Part shown: positions 1 through 6,754 of the stretch, piece by piece
Position numbering within the stretch: the stretch's first letter is position 1
Layout: each line of letters opens with the position of its first letter
Assembly: GCA_964017155.1 (NCBI GenBank)
Contig: OZ024861.1
Span: 14,644,412-14,708,411 of the forward strand
Length of the DNA: 64,000 nucleotides
DNA from: Oasisia sp. SBJ-2009
Lineage: Eukaryota > Annelida > Polychaeta > Sabellida > Siboglinidae
Direction of reading: 5' to 3'
Program-made: the position numbers and the translations under genes
The notes under the pieces: generated by a model
Seen by the model: only the letters and a program-made list of their open reading frames with translations
What the model was told of the DNA's origin: nothing
Database searches by the model: none

Positions 1-366
1 ACAAAATATATAAACATTTTAGCTTCATCCGGGGACTGAAATGTCAACTTTTTGATTAAAATAAGATTGCCACCTAGACAATCCTGTCTAGATGGCAGGT
101 GAGCAAAGAAGCTCATTTGTTAATCAGCAGTCCAGCTTACTTATCCAAGTGTAACGCTCGTTTTCTGAAGTTTATGTTGATTCTATTTTTAAACTAAACA
201 TTCATGCTACTTGCACCCAAACCATTGGCAGACAATATATTCCTTTTATTTAGTCCTATGTAAAATTAGAACTTTCCGATTTTTAGTCTACACTGCTCCT
301 TTATATAAGTAATTTCATATCCTCTGTTAATAATTTTGTCATTTTAGTGAGTCAGTCAACACATTC
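1..366. other. AT-rich unique flank, no gene seen
   Basis: This stretch is AT-rich with only four CpG by eye. I see no conserved coding frame, RNA gene or element end apart from the hairpin at 68-97. It is read as ordinary intergenic DNA. Confidence 0.6.
68..97. repeat. Inverted repeat, 13-bp arms, 4-nt loop
   Basis: The left arm TGCCACCTAGACA (68-80) and right arm TGTCTAGATGGCA (85-97) pair at 12 of 13 positions around the loop ATCC. The only mismatch is 73/92. Such a tight near-perfect hairpin is unlikely by chance in AT-rich DNA. It could be the remnant of a palindromic short transposon or a structured 3' end. No flanking target-site duplication is obvious. Confidence 0.6.
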
Positions 367-585
367 TTGAGTTTGTTTAATAATAGTAATAATGAATTAT
401 TTTGCACCAATATCCTCGAAGATCATGCTCAGTGGCATGAAAAAACTAATGGATTAAGCAAACTTATAATTGTAAAACAATGCACGAGTCACCAATGGAT
501 GGATGAAGATGCTAGGAAGCAAAGGAGGATAGGCAGCATTAAAGGAATATACAGCTTTAAAGAGATTTTAAAGGAGCTTAATTGA
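367..585 (+). other. 72-codon stop-free stretch, unrecognised
   Basis: The frame is open for 72 codons, but the nominal start is TTG and the first in-frame ATG is at 499, leaving about 28 codons. I do not recognise the peptide. It lies 100-350 bp upstream of the LINE C-terminal remnant on the same strand, so it may be a degraded earlier part of that ORF. I could not align it to any reverse-transcriptase motif. A host exon is the alternative. Functional coding is unlikely. Confidence 0.15.
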
Positions 586-689
586 AAGCATTTGATCAGG
601 GATCCAATATAAAATAGTTATATGATCCTAAATGTTATCAAATACAGCTGTAACTTAATAAGTATGGCAGTGTCGCCAATAACAAATTT

Positions 690-925
690 GTTTCTCGCAT
701 ATTGAATTAGTCAGCAAATTAATTGGCCAGAAATGTGTATACTACTGTGACACTGAAGAGGAAATCCTTTCAAACATTACATGATCTTGGACATCCTCTA
801 AATGCAGCTTTTCAAAAACTTCCACCAGGTAGACACATGAAAGTGCCATTATAGGAAGGACAAATCAGTTTAAGAAAGTGTTCATTCCCTGTGCCATTGT
901 AGTTATAAATGCTAGTCTTAATTAA
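690..925 (+). mobile_element. LINE (non-LTR retrotransposon) ORF C-terminus, frameshifted
   Basis: Three short peptide blocks in order resemble the C-terminal end of LINE reverse-transcriptase ORFs of the CR1/L2/Rex type. The first is SKLIGQK at 713-733 (frame 2). The second is HDLGHPLNAAFQKLPPGR at about 780-833 (frame 3), which matches the family pattern of a D-P-S-H-P-L-like block followed by L-P-S-G-R-R. The third is GRTNQFKKVFIPCAIVVIN at 854-910 (frame 2), matching the usual R-T-N-R-F-K-N-S-F-I-P block, ending in TAA at 923-925. The frame changes twice, so the copy is dead. AT-rich sequence after 925 could be its 3' UTR. The exact clade is unresolved. Confidence 0.8.
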
Positions 926-1300
926 GTAAACTTTAAAAAAAACATTGTCTAATATTGTTTGATTAATTAACTATTATTTTACTGCTCTTTATGATGTGTT
1001 TTATTACATTTCACTTCTGCCATGTTGTCTGATGTGTGGCTTTATTAAATAAATTATATTTATTTATTTTATTAAAAAAAACATTTTTACTGCTATTTAT
1101 GATATACTTCACATATACGTGTACATTCACTATACACTAAAATCCCAATAGGAAGTGCCATCTGAACAGGTTGTGACCAGAAAAATATGGAGATAAACCT
1201 GACATGGAGATCAGCTACTAACATTAAGTATTACTGATTTGTTTTTGAAATTCTGGGTATAGACTATGACAGTTTGTTAGTTTTGCAGGGACCATTGTGG
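926..1300. other. AT-rich sequence with a short direct repeat
   Basis: This region follows the LINE stop codon and may include its 3' UTR. It holds T/A-rich low-complexity runs around 1043-1085. A 19-bp sequence, TTTTACTGCTCTTTATGAT, at 977-995 recurs with one change at 1085-1103. No coding frame is evident. Confidence 0.5.
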
Positions 1301-1563
1301 TGATTCATAGATTTAGATTGTTATATAAAGCATCGGACTTAAAGAATCTGCGTCAAATCCTGTGCTGCAATGTTAAGTATTTGACAGTGCCAGTACCTGG
1401 CTATGGACACTGGTGGATATTTATGTGTGAACAGTCTTCATGCATTAATTGCAGCATGACTGGATGCCTCAATATGGTGTTTAATTGGACATGTCTGCCA
1501 GGAAAGTAAAGTGATTTGAGGTGTCCTGAGCCTGAGGACTGGCATAAAACTGACTCTATATGC
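1301..1563 (+). mobile_element. tRNA-derived SINE-like element, truncated by gap
   Basis: A box-A-like TAGATTTAGATTG lies at 1308-1320. A box-B-like GCGTCAAATCC lies at 1350-1360 and matches 9 of 11 positions of GGTTCRANYCC. Their 42-bp spacing is tRNA-like. The GGACTTAAAGAATC stretch between them resembles a decayed anticodon arm. The following ~200 bp has no tRNA homology, as expected for a SINE body. The 3' end is lost in the N run, so no tail or target-site duplication can be checked. Both boxes are degraded. A chance match is the alternative. Confidence 0.45.
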
Positions 1564-1763
1564 NNNNNNNNNNNNNNNNNNNNNNNNNNNNNNNNNNNNN
1601 NNNNNNNNNNNNNNNNNNNNNNNNNNNNNNNNNNNNNNNNNNNNNNNNNNNNNNNNNNNNNNNNNNNNNNNNNNNNNNNNNNNNNNNNNNNNNNNNNNNN
1701 NNNNNNNNNNNNNNNNNNNNNNNNNNNNNNNNNNNNNNNNNNNNNNNNNNNNNNNNNNNNNNN
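1564..1763. other. Assembly gap, 200 N
   Basis: Exactly 200 undetermined bases separate unique DNA from the tandem array. A round number usually marks a gap of arbitrary length, so the true distance, and even the adjacency, is not established by this sequence. Confidence 0.98.
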
Positions 1764-1986
1764 TAAAACTCAATGGAGAGAGTCTGACATTGTTGAATCT
1801 AATCGGTGTTATACCCCACGCACATTGACTTGCATCGTGCATAAAAAGTACCCGAATGTCGCACTGGCCGTCGTACCATAACAAAACTGTAGTCCTATGT
1901 GTGTGTACCTTATTGCGAAATAGGCTAGCGCAAGTAAAACATTGAAAGAACGAAGTAAAAGTGGAAGAAAGCGCCTCCCCCCCCCC
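1764..1986. repeat. Unit 0 (partial, 3' end only)
   Basis: Only the last 223 bp of a unit is present, starting just inside the TAAAACTC block. It has a private C-to-A change at 1884. It ends with a C10 tract (1977-1986). The rest is lost in the gap. Confidence 0.95.
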
Positions 1987-4235
1987 AGTTTGCTTAGATC
2001 AAAGGCGTCGCCATCTTGAAATTTGACGTCGCCGGGAACGAAAATGGCGCGTCTGCCGTATCGTCGTGACGTCACGGTATTGTTGTGGCGCGTCTTCCGG
2101 TTTGCCGCCATTACTGTGTCGCGCAGCCGAATGCTGGCGACAGATGCCAGTTTCTTTAGTGTAATCTCGACCGCATCGCGGTGGGATTTGCGTCTTTGAC
2201 GCCAGTGGGGTGAAGGAATGTGGGCATATGTAAGCATTGAGCCTGCTGTTTTCAATTTTGTTAGACACCGTGCACATTGTAACGCTGGTTTATTGTTTTT
2301 TCTCAGGTGTCTGCGCCCGGTGAAGATACAGCGACACGTGGCCGACGACTTCTGGCAGCATTACTGACCGACCAGGCCCGATGATGTGAAGATTGGCGAC
2401 GCGGAACAGTCATTCGACAGTGGGTGACGCGTTGTTTTATCAAGTTATTTTATTTATATAACCTGTTGAGTGAGGTAGATGATAATGTAGGCCGATCACT
2501 GGGAGAATCAAATCAATGATAGCATGACATCGATACATGTATCACAGCTAGTGCGAGTTGACATTAGTTTTGATGTTGCAGTTCTCACAATCGAAACGTT
2601 TTACTCAGACGATTGATCGAGCTATTTTTCACGCTATATGATGTATTTCAAGATACACAATGTCAAAATATGATGCAAAATAATGCACATGAAACGAGAC
2701 TTGTGTAAGAGGTCGAGATCGCACCGCGGAAAGTATCTTAACACTGATATGCATAAGCACCATTCGCGCGGCCAATGCCACACACATTATCGCATGTACA
2801 CATACACCCACTCAATACAGTTGAGTAGATGATTCTTTGACCGTCATGACAGCAAGCACAACGCATTCATCTCGACTGGAAACAGCATACTTAGGAATCA
2901 GCATGCAAAGGCAACCTATACAAGTGCCTCTTTCTTTGCAATAGTGTAACTCAAGGGTTCGCATTTGACATGTCTTCCTTGAAAGACAAATGTAGAGATC
3001 ATTCGATGTTTTGAGACCCATATTTATTGCAGTCACACATATCTCGGCACGCGGATTTGTATCTAGGTAGTGACGGAGTTCGAATGCATATGTTGATACA
3101 TTGCCTTGGAAACAATATCATATGCTACAGTGATCAGTGCCAACAGGCCAGCTCTTTGGCCATGTCATGAGCGCTATGCCGACAAACAGGTAACGCCAAA
3201 GGCTAGACATAACAGCGATGGCGAAGAGCCATACGAGAAAACAAAGGTTGTTCCAAACTACCCAGATAACTACGAAATGATATACCAGACATGCGTGGGG
3301 TTCATCACTACTCGCGCGTCGCATTCTCACAGGGTATGTATCGCTCACACGTCGGTCTCAAATAGGACGACCTGAAACCAAAGAGCAGACATGTCGCAAG
3401 TTCAATATGAAAACGAAACCACAAAGCAGCTAACAGGCAATGGTCGCATCATATAATCATTGATGTTGAGCTAGCTACATACATTGTACGTCCTACAAAG
3501 CGTATTACACTACAGAGTAAATCTAGACTGTATGCGAACGAACGTCTTTTATCGCATGGAATGGCATATAATGCTTCAGATACATCTTTGCGCAGCCTGC
3601 ATACAGCCCTCATGGCGTCGCCGTTAACACGTTTTAGAGTTCCAGATCGCAGAGAGTAGATTGCCAACACAATAAAGGGAACTTCTGTCGTTGAGTGTAG
3701 TAGTTTGAAGCTCAGCAGTACGAATGTTAAATTAGATACTGTCCAAACGTCTATTTGCCTAGGCATAGGTGGAAAGCTGCTTGAGACTTTGAGACAACTC
3801 ATCGAAGAGTGGTATGCACCATATACAGTGTACTGTGAATGAGAACAAGAATATGAATATTCTGTTCCATTTCCGACAAGAATTAGGCACTTGCGCAGAA
3901 TGCAAGCCAACCTCAATTGCTCCTATGTTTGAAACTTCATTACGAGAGGCGCGGGTAGGGTAGTGTAGTGGTTTTAATACGCGCGGACGCAGCAGGCCTG
4001 ATATATTTGGTCTAAAACTCAATGGAGAGAGTCTGACATTGTTGAATCTAATCGGTGTTATACCCCACGCACATTGACTTGCATCGTGCATAAAAAGTAC
4101 CCGAATGTCGCACTGGCCGTCGTACCATAACACAACTGTAGTCCTATGTGTGTGTACCTTATTGCGAAATAGGCTAGCGCAAGTTAAACATTGAAAGAAC
4201 GAAGTAACAGTGGAAGAAAGCGCCTCCCCCCCCCC
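1987..4235. repeat. Array unit 1
   Basis: Complete unit, type A of the left-end dimer. It has GGGTATGTATCG near 3335 and the TTAAAC/AACAGTGG variants near its end. A private G-to-A lies at 2990. The CRE is at 2067-2074. It ends in C10. Confidence 0.97.
4226..4235 (+). repeat. Poly-C tract, length-variable between units
   Basis: This is C10 between GCGCCT and AGTTTG, at the end of unit 1. Tract lengths at the ends of units 0 to 27 are 10,10,11,12,11,11,9,10,12,9,9,10,11,9,11,8,9,12,12,8,10,8,11,12,10,13,10,9. It accounts for most of the unit length variation. Short tracts (8-9) tend to go with a GAAAACGCC flank rather than GAAAGCGCC. Confidence 0.95.
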
Positions 4236-4255
4236 AGTTTGCTTAGATCAAAGGC

Positions 4256-4363
4256 GTCGCCATCTTGAAATTTGACGTCGCCGGGAACGAAAATGGCGCG
4301 TCTGCCGTATCGTCGTGACGTCACGGTATTGTTGTGGCGCGTCTTCCGGTTTGCCGCCATTAC
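4256..4363. promoter_or_regulatory. CpG-rich putative promoter: 3 YY1, CRE, ETS motifs (unit 2)
   Basis: YY1-type motifs are at 4256-4267 (minus strand, CAAGATGGCGAC), 4290-4300 (plus, AAAATGGCGCG) and 4353-4363 (minus, core ATGGCGGC). The CRE core TGACGTCA is at 4316-4323, inside the 12-bp palindrome CGTGACGTCACG at 4314-4325. An ETS/GABP-like CCGGAAG is at 4343-4349 on the minus strand. About 30 CpG lie in the surrounding 300 bp. In animals, YY1, CREB/ATF and ETS sites cluster in TATA-less CpG-rich promoters, often bidirectional. The motif orientations here are mixed, which also suggests bidirectionality. Every complete unit has the cluster at the same offset (+20 to +127); only unit 3 has a damaged CRE. 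Promoter activity is inferred, not shown. Confidence 0.55.
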
Positions 4364-4448
4364 TGTGTCGCGCAGCCGAATGCTGGCGACAGATGCCAGT
4401 TTCTTTAGTGTAATCTCGACCGCATCGCGGTGGGATTTGCGTCTTTGA
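4293..4448 (+). other. 51-codon ORF with strong Kozak context (unit 2)
   Basis: The ATG at 4293 has A at -3 and G at +4, is embedded in the plus-strand YY1 motif, and opens 51 codons to TGA at 4446-4448. It begins MARLPYRRDV. The frame is open in all units, but the changes between units are mostly amino-acid replacing (for example Phe to Cys in CTGTAG units, Ala to Glu in unit 23). I recognise no domain. It could be an upstream ORF of a transcript starting in the CpG block, or a by-product of the YY1 motif. It is too short to call a gene. Confidence 0.2.
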
Positions 4449-4478
4449 CGCCAGTGGGGTGAAGGAATGTGGGCATAT

Positions 4479-4555
4479 GTAAGCATTGAGCCTGCTGTTT
4501 TCAATTTTGTTAGACACCGTGCACATTGTAACGCTGGTTTATTGTTTTTTCTCAG
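4479..4555 (+). other. Candidate 77-nt intron (unit 2)
   Basis: A donor GTAAGC at 4479-4484 is followed by a branch-point-like TGTAAC at 4527-4532, about 24 nt before the AG, and by an acceptor with a T-rich tract, TTGTTTTTTCTCAG, ending at 4555. Length and layout fit a short animal intron. The sites lie at +243 and +319 and are conserved in all complete units. Joining the flanks keeps one frame: ATG at 4467-4469 gives four codons before the donor and continues with GTG at 4556. Splicing is a prediction from motifs only. Confidence 0.4.
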
Positions 4556-4768
4556 GTGTCTGCGCCCGGTGAAGATACAGCGACACGTGGCCGACGACTT
4601 CTGGCAGCATTACTGACCGACCAGGCCCGATGATGTGAAGATTGGCGACGCGGAACAGTCATTCGACAGTGGGTGACGCGTTGTTTTATCAAGTTATTTT
4701 ATTTATATAACCTGTTGAGTGAGGTAGATGATAACGTAGGCCGATCACTGGGAGAATCAAATCAATGA
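4556..4768 (+). other. Exon-2-like frame, interrupted by TGA (unit 2)
   Basis: Downstream of the candidate acceptor the frame starting GTG-TCT-GCG would run 70 codons to TGA at 4766-4768, but is stopped by TGA at 4631-4633 in 21 of 28 units. In units 7, 14, 15, 16, 17, 20 and 22 the codon is TTA and the frame is open. An E-box CACGTG lies at 4584-4589. Units 4 and 13 have additional stops. I recognise no domain. The frame is rich in Arg, Leu and Asp/Glu codons at first, then hydrophobic. Confidence 0.2.
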
Positions 4769-5354
4769 TAGCATGACATCGATACATGTATCACAGCTAG
4801 TGCGAGTTGACATTAGTTTTGATGTTGCAGTTCTCACAATCGAAACGTTTTACTCAGACGATTGATCGAGCTATTTTTCACGCTATATGATGTATTTCAA
4901 GATACACAATGTCAAAATATGATGCAAAATAATGCACATGAAACGAGACTTGTGTAAGAGGTCGAGATCGCACCGCGGAAAGTATCTTAACACTGATATG
5001 CATAAGCACCATTCGCGCGGCCAATGCCACACACATTATCGCATGTACACATACACCCACTCAATACAGTTGAGTAGATGATTCTTTGACCGTCATGACA
5101 GCAAGCACAACGCATTCATCTCGACTGGAAACAGCATATTTAGGAATCAGCATGCAAAGGCAACCTATACAAGTGCCTCTTTCTTTGCAATAGTGTAACT
5201 CAAGGGTTCGCATTTGACATGTCTTCCTTGAAAGACAAGTGTAGAGATCATTCGATGTTTTGAGACCCATATTTATTGCAGTCACACATATCTCGGCACG
5301 CGGATTTGTATCTAGGTAGTGACGGAGTTCGAATGCATATGTTGATACATTGCC
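4769..5354. other. No gene recognised (unit 2 middle)
   Basis: This segment holds AT-rich and mixed sequence with scattered CpG. A CCAAT pentamer lies at 5021-5025. A pyrimidine-rich acceptor-like ATTTATTGCAG ends near 5280. Minus-strand frames of 60 codons (4878-5060) and 74 codons (5061-5285) exist in most units but resemble nothing I know. A TATATAA motif lies just upstream at 4704-4710. Confidence 0.5.
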
Positions 5355-5624
5355 TTGGAAACAATATCATATGCTACAGTGATCAGTGCCAACAGGCCAG
5401 CTCTTTGGCCATGTCATGAGCGCTATGCCGACAAACAGGTAACGCCAAAGGCTAGACATAACAGCGATGGCGAAGAGCCATACGAGAAAACAAAGGTTGT
5501 TCCAAACTACCCAGATAACTACGAAATGATATACCAGACATGCGTGGGGTTCATCACTACTCGCGCGTCGCATTCTCACAGGGTCTGTGTCGCTCACACG
5601 TCGGTCTCAAATAGGACGACCTGA
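5355..5624 (+). other. 89-codon + frame, unrecognised (unit 2)
   Basis: The frame is open for 89 codons from a TTG, and opens just after a TGA. The first in-frame ATG comes late, within the GAAATGATATAC segment. It contains a good donor-like CAG-GTAACG near 5437 and ends in TGA. The composition looks protein-like (for example NYPDNYEMIYQTCVGF), and the 12-bp deletion in units 10-12 keeps the frame. Unit 24 has a stop in it. No family is recognised. It could be an exon remnant trapped in the unit, or chance. Confidence 0.15.
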
Positions 5625-5659
5625 AACCAAAGAGCAGACATGTCGCAAGTTCAATATGA

Positions 5660-6088
5660 AAACGAAACCACAAAGCAGCTAACAGGCAATGGTCGCATCA
5701 TATAATCATTGATGTTGAGCTAGCTACATACATTGTACGTCCTACAAAGCGTATTACACTACAGAGTAAATCTAGACTGTATGCGAACGAACGTCTTTTA
5801 TCGCATGGAATGGCATATAATGCTTCAGATACATCTTTGCGCAGCCTGCATACAGCCCTCATGGCGTCGCCGTTAACACGTTTTAGAGTTCCAGATCGCA
5901 GAGAGTAGATTGCCAACACAATAAAGGGAACTTCTGTCGTTGAGTGTAGTAGTTTGAAGCTCAGCAGTACGAATGTTAAATTAGATACTGTCCAAACGTC
6001 TATTTGCCTAGGCATAGGTGGAAAGCTGCTTGAGACTTTGAGACAACTCATCGAAGAGTGGTATGCACCATATACAGTGTACTGTGAA
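5660..6088 (+). other. Two + frames separated by one TAG (unit 2)
   Basis: The + frame is open for 82 codons (5660-5905), stopped by TAG at 5906-5908, then open for 60 codons to TGA at 6089-6091. The opposite strand is open for 155 codons over 5698-6165, but from a TTG. In unit 15 the TAG is TAC, giving a 78-codon ATG-started ORF (35016-35252). The substitutions in unit 15 fall on codon positions 1, 2 and 3 of the + frame without third-position excess, which argues against selection for coding. No family is recognised on either strand. Confidence 0.15.
5920..5925 (+). terminator. AATAAA, possible poly(A) signal (unit 2)
   Basis: A canonical AATAAA lies about 1.6 kb downstream of the CpG block on the + strand, present in all units except 15, where it reads AATGAA. 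Hexamers of this kind also arise by chance at this base composition. No GT-rich element is clear downstream. Confidence 0.15.
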
Positions 6089-6754
6089 TGAGAACAAGAA
6101 TATGAATATTCTGTTCCATTTCCGACAAGAATTAGGCACTTGCGCAGAATGCAAGCCAACCTCAATTGCTCCTATGTTTGAAACTTCATTACGAGAGGCG
6201 CGGGTAGGGTAGTGTAGTGGTTTTAATACGCGCGGACGCAGCAGGCCTGATATATTTGGTCTAAAACTCATTGGAGAGAGTCTGACATTGTTGAATCTAA
6301 TCGGTGTTATACCCCACGCACATTGACTTGCATCGTGCATAAAAAGTACCCGAATGTCGCACTGGCCGTCGTACCATAACACAACTGTAGTCCTATGTGT
6401 GTGTACCTTATTGCGAAATAGGCTAGCGCAAGTAAAACATTGAAAGAACGAAGTAAAAGTGGAAGAAAGCGCCTCCCCCCCCCCCAGTTTGCTTAGATCA
6501 AAGGCGTCGCCATCTTGAAATTTGACGTCGCCGGGAACGAAAATGGCGCGTCTGCCGTATCGTCGGGACGTCACGGTATTGTTGTGGCGCGTCTTCCGGT
6601 TTGCCGCCATTACTGTGTCGCGCAGCCGAATGCTGGCGACAGATGCCAGTTTCTTTAGTGTAATCTCGACCGCATCGCGGTGGGATTTGCGTCTTTGACG
6701 CCAGTGGGGTGAAGGAATGTGGGCATATGTAAGCATTGAGCCTGCTGTTTTCAA
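6008..6754 (-). other. Longest frame in array (248 codons), poly-G dependent
   Basis: This minus-strand frame runs from the candidate-intron region through the CpG block, across the poly-C tract (a run of glycines) and into the preceding unit. It starts at TTG; the first ATG is seven codons in, with weak context. It is full length only where the tract is 8 or 11 long (10509-11255, 12759-13505, 28466-29212, 32964-33710, 44211-44954, 48707-49450, 50954-51700). Other lengths give 106-149 codons. No family is recognised. It is most likely non-coding antisense of a CpG-rich region with few stops. Confidence 0.12.
6210..6269 (+). promoter_or_regulatory. tRNA-like A box with weak B-box candidate (unit 2)
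   Basis: TAGTGTAGTGG at 6210-6220 matches the RNA polymerase III A box TRGCNNAGYNGG closely. GGTCTAAAACT at 6258-6268 is a weak B-box candidate (8 of 11) at 48 bp spacing. The flanking GCGCG and CGCGC can pair. This resembles the head of an old tRNA-derived SINE captured within the unit. B-box quality is poor, so Pol III activity is doubtful. It recurs in every unit; unit 25 has TAGGGTAGTGG. Confidence 0.3.

Larger units (their letters stand above)
4236..6485. repeat. Array unit 2 (reference unit for sub-features)
   Basis: Complete unit, type B of the left-end dimer. It has GATAACGTAGG near 4732, GCATATTTAGG near 5136, GGGTCTGTGTCG near 5580, and ACTCATTGG near its end, all four shared with unit 4. 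It ends in C11. Sub-features are annotated on this copy; add or subtract unit starts to find them elsewhere. Confidence 0.97.

Noticed and set aside
1297..1509. 70-codon + frame in the left flank
   Set aside because: It coincides with the tRNA-like SINE head and body, starts with a non-ATG codon and has no recognisable protein similarity.
1438..1884. Frames crossing the N run
   Set aside because: They are continuous only because undetermined bases contain no stop codon.
3960..3980. Telomere-like GGGTAGGGTAG
   Set aside because: Only two degenerate repeats, which belong to the tRNA A-box-like segment, and no longer telomeric run anywhere.
4383..4399. NF1 site from CTGGC and GCCAG arms
   Set aside because: Arms are 7 nt apart, where NF1 sites need about 5 between the TGGC and GCCA half sites; it is only a short inverted repeat.
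4446..4470. CTCF site around CGCCAGTGGGG
   Set aside because: Only part of the CTCF core fits, and the key GGCGC end is missing, so I could not support it by eye.
4620..4660. C/D snoRNA with C box near GATGATG
   Set aside because: The box is imperfect, no properly placed D box or terminal stem is found, and TTA units lose it.
5698..6165. 155-codon minus-strand frame, open in nearly all units
   Set aside because: It starts with TTG, and openness in all copies follows from array homogenisation. In unit 15 the changes are mostly amino-acid replacing (His to Asn, Cys to Tyr, Thr to Ala, Lys to Asn). No domain is recognised beyond a hydrophobic stretch.
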